Part shown: one piece after another, positions 57,894-64,000 of the stretch
Layout: each line of letters starts with the position of its first letter
Position numbering within the stretch: position 1 is the first letter of the stretch
Assembly (NCBI GenBank): GCA_029378245.1
Contig: JARKIF010000037.1
Location: forward strand, 434,001-498,000
Origin: Roridomyces roridus
Lineage: Eukaryota; Basidiomycota; Agaricomycetes; Agaricales; Mycenaceae
DNA length: 64,000 bases
Direction of reading: 5' to 3'
Translations under genes and position numbers: made by a program
Notes under the pieces: generated by a model
Told to the model about the DNA's origin: nothing
Seen by the model: the letters and a program-made list of their open reading frames with translations, nothing else
Database searches by the model: none

Positions 57894-59055
57894 TTCTTGA
57901 TTGCGCGCTTGCGGCAGGTGTCCTTGGCTATACAATGTGTGCAATGAGTAACGTTTTTGTTCTCCGGGAAGGAATGATGCTCACAGAATAATTTCCGCCC
58001 ATAGCTTGTGATGTTATTTTCCATCGCGGTGAATGCCTTGGGCTCGGCCTTGCCCCAGGTCTTGTTCGTTTCATAGCCGCTTGTTTCGGAGAAAATACTG
58101 TTGGTACGTAGTCAGCAACAGCCAGCTTCCAAGATTCGAATGCACATACGTTCGGAGTCGTACCTCGCCGTTCTGCTCGCCCACGGGCCCAATAGCGAGA
58201 ATGATGATGGCCATGCCCAAGCGTTCGGCGAGAGCATCTGCAAGGGGGATTCCGACACCATCGAACATCGAGTAAGCCCTGAATTAAATGTGAGTCCTTC
58301 ATGTCACGATGAAAAAGACAGGACACGTACTCGTGGTATTCTTCCGCGGTGTGCTCCACCATTTCATTCTTCTCACGGAACTTCTTCACCTTCTTGGCGT
58401 GCTCAGCATCCACCTCCGCAATCAGCGCGGCCTTGAAATCCTCTGGCTCCGCATCCCAGCACTTCTGCGCGTAGGTCTGGCAGAACGACACACGCATGTT
58501 GTCCCCCAGTGTCGCCTTGACTCCTTCCCACTCCTTGTCAAACCCCTTCTTTATCCGTGACGCGTAGTGTTTCTCGGAATAGTGCCTGGAATACGCCTTG
58601 CGACGGGGGACGCCACCAGCACCCAAATGCTGCATCGTCTTGAGGATGGAGCTGATAGTGCTGCGGTGAGGTCGCTTCCCAGTGTACTTGTGCCGATACC
58701 AGTTGCCAAGTTTCTGAAAAAGATGAGTATTTGCCCTGGATTCGCAGAGTAGTGTACGTACCGCCCGAAGCTCCGCAAAGACCTCACGATAGTGCTTCTT
58801 CTCATCCTCGAGTGCATCCCCGGTGAGTCCCTCCCTTTTATCGACTGGCTTCCAGTCCTCAATGTCGCCGTCTACATTCTGGGTGAAGGGAAGGTCGATT
58901 CCATAGCGGGAGATGAATTTCTTGGTGACATCGTCGTAGAAGGGGCCGCGGTCGGGAGTGTGGAAGTCTGACTCGAAGGATTCGAGGAACTTGAGTTTTT
59001 CGCCCTGAAAGCCAGACGGACGGCCAGGTCGTTTGCCAGTTTTCATTCGTCCCAT

Positions 59056-59939
59056 CGAAGAGTGAGGAGGATGTAGTTTGATCGCTTGGTCAGCGATCAA
59101 TCTCAGTCTCGACCTCCATGCCCAGCTCCAAGCATTATCTCCTTAGTGAATGGAATCCCTTATCTCCCCTGCATTTGTCTAACATCGGGCTTCTCTCAGA
59201 TCCAGTCCGCTCTCGTGTCTCCACCTCCACCCCCAGTGCCAAACGACATCGCGTAGGTGAGTCAAATCCCATCATGCTCGTCTGCTGGTTCGTCTGATAT
59301 CCTTGCTCAGTCCGTAAACCTACTTGGCGTTCAAGACACGTCCTTGCCGCACTCGAGGCCTGTGGAGATACAACAACTTGTGTGTTAATGCCTGGTCTTT
59401 CTCGCAAAGAAGCTGATCGCGTGCCTAAACAGCTTGGCCTCCACTGCTTGAGGATGGCCATTCGTTCGGCCTCAATGTGCAAATCTTAGACCTCCCTCCT
59501 CTACCACGGTGCCCGCGCACTGATGAGTTCGCTGACGAGTCCGCCAGCTCGGGTGATGTTGGCAATTGCGATGAAGGGGGCGGTGTGGGAGGAGATCTGG
59601 TGGTTGACTAGGTCTAAATTGTATGGTGAGTTTATGTCGAATGGAATGTATCCGCGTATTCCAATGAATATAGGATTACCATCATCAAATCAACACATCT
59701 TTCGTCTCGACTGCGATGCCTACTTTAACGCAACGCCGTGTCAGTGAGTGAATCCAGTTTCTACTCTCCTTCCCTGTCCCAATTGTGTGCTTCTACAGCC
59801 CCCCGTCATCATGGTCGAAGGATACGGCTTGCCCGTTTCCTTCATCTGCGTGTTGTGCTTGCCGCCAGCTGGGAGGTACCTACTTGTGCGTACATTTCTT
59901 TCTCTCCTCATACACTAATCAACCGTTCTCCTAGCTCAT
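59056..59939. other. Probable 5' part of the next plus-strand gene
   Basis: An acidic open segment 'ADESASSGDVGNCDEGGG' (about 59535-59590, plus) and a hydrophobic one near 59815-59880 look like exons. I cannot join them reliably. Confidence 0.25.
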
Positions 59940-60515
59940 ATCACCCGCGACGACATCCTGTACCACATTGATTTTAATCGCACACATCCGTTCTTCCACA
60001 CACCGACTTCGGCACCTCGCAGTCCTCCCATCAACATTGTCTCTCTGCCTTACCAGCCACCGGACCCGGTCAGAGGCGAATCTCCCGCGTGGGGTGTGGG
60101 CTATAGGACTGAGTAGGGCTAAATTATCAATACACCGTAGAATCTCCAAATCAGAAACAAGTCGACAACAACTTGACTCCCATCACCACACCCTCATGGT
60201 CTGCGCAAATCGCAAACGTCGCCATCGTCTCCGGTTGGCCGGTCTCAGTCAGCACCTTGGTCAGTGCCTGAATTCATTGTTCGTTCCTTTATCAAATTTA
60301 AAATCCTCACACCGCAGAAAAAGAAACCTGCACCGAAACAAGTCTACACGACTCGCTCCGTGACGGCTCCTGAACGTGCATGGAGGGCATGGGGTGCCAG
60401 TGGTGGTGGTGGGTGGCCCGACGAGGCATGGAACACATGGGGTGGTGGGTCTTCGGATGACGACTACGGGGTCTCGGTGGATATCAGCATGTGGTGGAAC
60501 AATTGGGACGACTAG
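59940..60515 (+). CDS. Unknown plus-strand gene, 3' part
   Basis: An open exon (about 59940-60115) gives 'DDILYHIDFNRTHPFFHTPT'. After an acceptor at 60316-60317 the last exon reads 'KKKPAPKQVYTTRSVTAPER', then a Trp/Gly/Asp-rich end ('GGGWPDEAWNTWGG', 'SMWWNNWDD') with the stop at 60515. I do not recognise the family, and the exon joins between 60115 and 60316 are not settled. It may extend upstream to about 59500. Confidence 0.4.
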
Positions 60516-60785
60516 GCCTCCGGCAATGCCAATTGAAACCGAATACATATTCTCACGAAACCACAATCACATTATTCGACCTCGTGTATCTCCATGGCGG
60601 CGGCGGCCCACGTTCCGAATTCGAGTCAAAGTCAAGCTCGTCGTTCTAGCCCGTCAAGAATTTATTGTATCTCAGTCAACAAATCCTCTAACACCGCTAC
60701 AATACAGGCAGAAATAACCATAGATATCACTGGGCTCTTGGGCAAATGAGGGCTGGACAGCATGCAAAATCAAAACAGGCGTACC

Positions 60786-61280
60786 TTAAGCTTGCCGAGG
60801 ATCAAACACAGCAGCAGCCCGCGCGCGAGCCAGAGCCATGGAAAGAGGGTGTCCGCCCTTCCCCTCCTGGCGAGATGAAGGGCCTGGCGTGATGGGAGCA
60901 TCAACAGCGGCGTGTGCGCGCCGGCGTTCCAAAGCTTCCAGGAGCTGTTGATCCTGGCGCTCTTGGCGCGCACGGCAGGCGGCGGGGGAATTGGTTCCGG
61001 GGACACATGTGGGCTTCCTCGCAACCGAAGTCATCGGTTTGGAGGGGCGAGGCAGAGGTGTTCCAGCCGCGCGAACAAACGGCTCGCGTTGCCCAGGGAC
61101 GAAAGTGTAGATGCGCTCGAGGTCGGAGAGAGGGTTATAGATGGAAGCATCCCAGTTGGGCGGTGCGACTAGCTTTCCAGCAGCTCGGGCGGCCTTGGCA
61201 GCATGGTAATCCTTCCAATAGCTTTTTGAATATCGAAAACGAGGTTTAGGGCTCGATTCATCGCGGGAGACACGAGGCAT
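60786..61280 (-). CDS. Small basic protein, unknown
   Basis: A single-exon frame of 164 residues starts at the ATG at 61280 ('MPRVSRDESSPKPRFRYSKS'). It is rich in Arg, Ala and Pro and has no transmembrane or signal segment. A basic central helix-like 'RARQERQDQQLLEALERRRA' is visible. I recall similar short basic proteins near KDZ genes in Agaricomycetes, but this is not secure. It lies just upstream of the basic exon at 61768 and the KDZ transposase, on the opposite strand. Confidence 0.5.
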   Translation of the reverse strand: MPRVSRDESSPKPRFRYSKSYWKDYHAAKAARAAGKLVAPPNWDASIYNPLSDLERIYTFVPGQREPFVRAAGTPLPRPSKPMTSVARKPTCVPGTNSPAACRARQERQDQQLLEALERRRAHAAVDAPITPGPSSRQEGKGGHPLSMALARARAAAVFDPRQA

Positions 61281-61767
61281 GAGTGGTGGGGATGAGCAGA
61301 GACGGATAGGCGAAAGCCGGCGCTAGTCCCCTTTGGGTGAACGTGGTGCACCCGTCGCGCATGATGTAGCGCACCCGTCTATGCATTCGACCAGCTCGTT
61401 CACAATTACGGGAGCTCCTCGAGCCTCACACCGCTGTCTACCCATTAAACGAATTGGATACTGTATGGATCAAGATTTTCATTCACCGCTGTGAGATACA
61501 TGAAATGTGGTGAGTCTGAATGCTCAACACCTAAACGAACATTTTGTCTGACCGTCCACTACACAGTCAATATATTTTTCAATTTGTAAAATTCACAAAC
61601 AGGACACAGAAAAATTTGTGTAATTCCACATTCTGTCAGCGCCCAACCCGCCCTTTAAATGCACTACAGAGTCTGCCAGAAAAAAATCAGAAATCTTTGT
61701 CCTGTTACTTATTCGGTTGTTTCGGCAACATCCGGTCCTCTCTTTCGCTTGACATCCATACTCAAAT
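61281..61767. other. Intergenic stretch
   Basis: Nothing is recognised here. It lies between the divergent genes at 61280 and 61768 and probably holds their promoters. Confidence 0.4.
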
Positions 61768-62217
61768 TTGCCTCTCATGACTCAAATGCGACGCCTACTC
61801 CAATTCCGCCAATACAACGACCGCAATTTTGAAGCACGCAACAAAAATACCAGGGAGCGGATGGCTCGACTGCGCTCCGGACTTTCCCCCAAGGAACGGG
61901 CTGCGCGGCTTCTGGCTCGCCGGGAGTCGGACAGACAATACCGTCAGAAGTGTGTTGCCTTCCTCTCTTCCTTCCACTCAGCTGCTAATGCAAAACGCAG
62001 AAATTGCGCTACCATTGCTGACAAGGCCAAATACCGTCGTCAAGCCGCCGCGGCTCAGAAGGAGGAACTTCGGTGTGTCTCTTTACTTGTGGCTTTTCTG
62101 CAGCTAAAGTTCCCCACTAGTCAAGAGCAGCTGGCCCAAAGAGCTATATTCCTTGAGGCCCGTCGCCGGCACGCCCGAGCCAGGCTCGCTTGCCATCTTG
62201 CTGTTCGACCCCGATGA
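61768..62217 (+). CDS. Basic helical protein or 5' exon of the KDZ gene
   Basis: The first exon ('NFEARNKNTRERMARLRSGL', 'LLARRESDRQYRQ') is Arg/Lys/Glu-rich and helical, like the short 'ERMARLR' proteins common in Agaricomycetes. An intron (donor at 61951, acceptor near 62001) joins 'NCATIADKAKYRRQAAAAQK' in frame. The end is ambiguous. One frame continues 'FLEARRRHARARLACHL' to a stop at 62217. The other, after another intron, runs into the frame that leads to the KDZ exons ('SLRPVAGTPEPGSLAILL'). It may be a separate gene or the N-terminus of the transposase. Coiled-coil or DNA-binding roles are inferred only. Confidence 0.45.
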   Translation: MPLMTQMRRLLQFRQYNDRNFEARNKNTRERMARLRSGLSPKERAARLLARRESDRQYRQKCVAFLSSFHSAANAKRRNCATIADKAKYRRQAAAAQKEELRCVSLLVAFLQLKFPTSQEQLAQRAIFLEARRRHARARLACHLAVRPR

Positions 62218-64000
62218 AGAACATGTTTCCCTGGCCTCTACCTCCGTCAACAATCGTATCCAGCGTCAATACAATCCAGCCCCTCCGCCTTCCCCCAAAA
62301 AGCCACGCCGCGTGTTTGACGTGTTTGACCATGCCATGGGCTACAGCGGCGAAGACGACTCTCTTTTTCTTCTTGAGGGCGAATGTGAGGGCCCCGAGCG
62401 CATCATCATCCAGCCCAAAAAGGCTAAGCGGTATCTTAACTCCGTGAGCGGCTTTTCCAGACGCAACTTTCAAATCTGATGAGTAATAACAGGACAGACC
62501 AATGCTGGGATTCATCCGGGAACGCAACAAGATACTAGATGCCTTTCTGCGCCGTGAGGGACGCGGCACCGGGTGGGAGGACGGCTGTATGGATGAATCT
62601 TGTCTCAGCACCGACGCCAAGTATCGCTGCCAAGATTGTTTCGTGCGAAGGCTTTTGTGTCATGCATGCATGGTCGAACGGTATCAAGATGAACCGTTGC
62701 ATATCATCGAGGTAAAATCTACTCTCCTTTTGTATTGTTTTCGCTAATGTCATTTCATTCACCAGGAATGGCGGGATAATTATTTTCACCCTTGCAGTTT
62801 GGCTAGTCTCAGCGAGAACCGGCGTGTACAACTCGTACATCCGCCTGCACAATACTGTAACTTCCCCGATGGTCCGCACCCAATGGTCGTACTCGACAAC
62901 AATGGTATCCACCAGCTCGAAATCGATTTCTGCGGCTGCGTCGGAGCTCCTTCCATCTGTGATCAAGTCATCGACATCGGTTGGTACCCGGCTACCAAGA
63001 CCGCGCCCGAGACTTGTGCAACTCTGAGTCTGCTCAAACGGTTCCACACCTTGAATCTGCAGGCACGGGTGTCTGCCTATGACTTCTACAACTCGTTGGA
63101 AGTTGTGAGCGAACGCGGGGGCATGCAAGTGGTGCCGGTATGAAATCATCTCACCACATGTTCCTGCTGATTGACCACACTTGCAGGACCGTCGCGAGCA
63201 GTTCACGCTGATTGCACGTGAATATCGCCATGTGCAACAGTGTAAGCGTGCGGGGCGCGGGCATGATGGTGCCAAGGTGCCTGTTGCTGTTAGATCAACA
63301 GAACTGTTGCATGGGATCAAAGCGACGGCGCCCGGTGAGTGCGGGATCGATTGCCGTGCGTGCCCAGTTCCCGGCGTGAATATCCCGGATGAGTACACCC
63401 CCGAGGATGCGTAGGTGCCATAGTACATGGAATAATTCTGGCTAACGAATCTGTAGGTGGCTTTATCAGCTCCTGCTGTCTCAAGATGCAAATTTCAAAC
63501 TAAAAGGTCGGGATACATCCTCAAGAGATAAAGATCCGTCATTGGGGCCTGGGTTCGCCTACGTGGTTGCCAATGATCAATACTTAGCCCACCTGTCAAA
63601 ATATGTTGACGAGGACGAGGTGAGTATTCCTTACTCAATGAGTGCAACCGTTGACATTTCTTTTAGATAAGCCACTGCGTTGCTTTCGCAGCTTTGTGGA
63701 GGGCCAACAACAAGCGGGCTAAGGGACTCCGCACCACGGGGATAGCATCGGTCAGCTGCTCCCGGCACGAGGTGTTTCGGAAAAATGGCACAGGAGATTT
63801 GCAAAAGGGGGAAAGGTACGCCGTCAAGCTTTCAAGGTTGTTCTGATTGTCATTAACACTTGTTCAGGTACTCGAATATTGATTATCTTTTCTTCATGAG
63901 CATCATCGGCATCGCCCTCTCGTCAATTCTTGTCAGCTACGACATCGCATGCCAATGGTCCATCAACTTTTGGAAGCGCGCCAAGAAAATGCCTTCGTAC
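62218..64000 (+). CDS. KDZ transposase with CxC2-like cysteine cluster, 5' part
   Basis: Exons to 62443, then 62493-62711, 62766-63137, 63187-63410, 63457-63619, 63667-63815 and 63868 to the window edge join in frame. The CxC2-like cluster is 'YRCQDCFVRRLLCHACMVER' with 'PLHIIEEW', a Gly/Cys 'IDFCGCVGAPS', then 'SAYDFYNSLEVV' and 'QCKRAGRGHDG'. The KDZ part has 'CPVPGVNIPDEY', 'WLYQLLLSQDANFKLKGRDT', 'DLQKGERYSNIDYLFF' and 'SYDIACQW'. I recall this arrangement as the CxC2-KDZ architecture of fungal transposases. The catalytic core continues beyond the window, so activity cannot be judged. The N-terminus lacks a clear ATG in this frame (see 61768-62217). Confidence 0.82.

Larger units (their letters stand above)
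53278..59055 (-). pseudogene. Unknown Agaricomycete gene split by a TIR transposon
   Basis: The ATG at 59055 opens 'MGRMKTGKRPGRPSGFQGEK', with an AT-hook-like 'KRPGRPSG' that may bind DNA. Exons follow: 'LGNWYRHKYTGKRPHRSTIS', 'RKAYSRHYSEKHYASRIK', and near 57960 a Cys/His-rich 'GRKLFCEHHSFPE' with 'HCTHC'. The gene then breaks at 57894. It resumes after the transposon at 54985 ('KKDIDSMTTIQDAPTTTT') and continues 'DEWPDVRPVAQDSWPSELKS', a Lys/Glu-rich stretch, two short introns (near 54042 and 53870) and an acidic tail ending at 53278. The frame is continuous across the site if the element and one 8-bp target copy are removed. The family is uncharacterised as far as I recall. It is probably inactivated, unless the element is spliced out. 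Confidence 0.68.

Noticed and set aside
1..64000. CRISPR arrays, rRNA genes, bacterial operons
   Set aside because: No regular spaced repeats or rRNA-like sequence; introns and gene families are fungal.

Overview
The window looks like nuclear DNA of a mushroom-forming basidiomycete (Agaricomycete). Genes are split by 44-62 nt GT...AG introns. There are F-box proteins with the basidiomycete-type 'LPNEI' box, Rap1-type Myb proteins, and KDZ (Kyakuja-Dileera-Zisupton) transposases with cysteine-cluster (CxC) modules, which are typical of these fungi. Family names come from my own reading of translated motifs; no search was run. Many other genes belong to uncharacterised Agaricomycete families, and I give no function for them.

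Layout. 0-14 kb: three Rap1-type Myb genes (300-1910 minus, 8090-9123 plus, 12425-13911 minus) around two F-box genes (3212-4821 and 5128-6747, both minus), followed by diverged non-coding repeats (9.1-11.0 kb). 14-20 kb: one arm of a dispersed inverted duplication (about 14.9-16.3 kb, partner at 42.0-43.5 kb) and an 807-bp solo LTR (18153-18959, target duplication TCCAC). 20-24 kb: an unknown gene split by a complete 2449-bp LTR element (20982-23430, 207-bp LTRs with one mismatch, target duplication TTCGG). 24-30 kb: a third F-box copy (plus), an unknown minus-strand gene, and an HNH-type gene with a duplicated exon. 30-40 kb: repeat-rich, with a coiled-coil gene (36327-38410). 40-46 kb: a gene with a helix-turn-helix-like segment, the second inverted-duplication arm, and the only F-box copy with a fully open frame (44516-46220). 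46-53 kb: gene-poor, with Pol III-like sequences and a CxC5/CxC6-type KDZ gene cut by a second solo LTR (50751-51679, target duplication CTACT). 53-61 kb: a multi-exon gene split by a 2908-bp transposon (490-bp terminal inverted repeats, 8-bp target duplication), then smaller genes. 61.7-64 kb: the 5' part of a CxC2-type KDZ transposase that runs off the window edge.

Overall this is a young, transposon-driven accessory region. Duplicated F-box and Rap1-Myb families sit among several mobile element classes. Four insertions have both ends and target duplications visible, and three of them lie inside genes. Of four F-box paralogs, three each carry a different single inactivating lesion.
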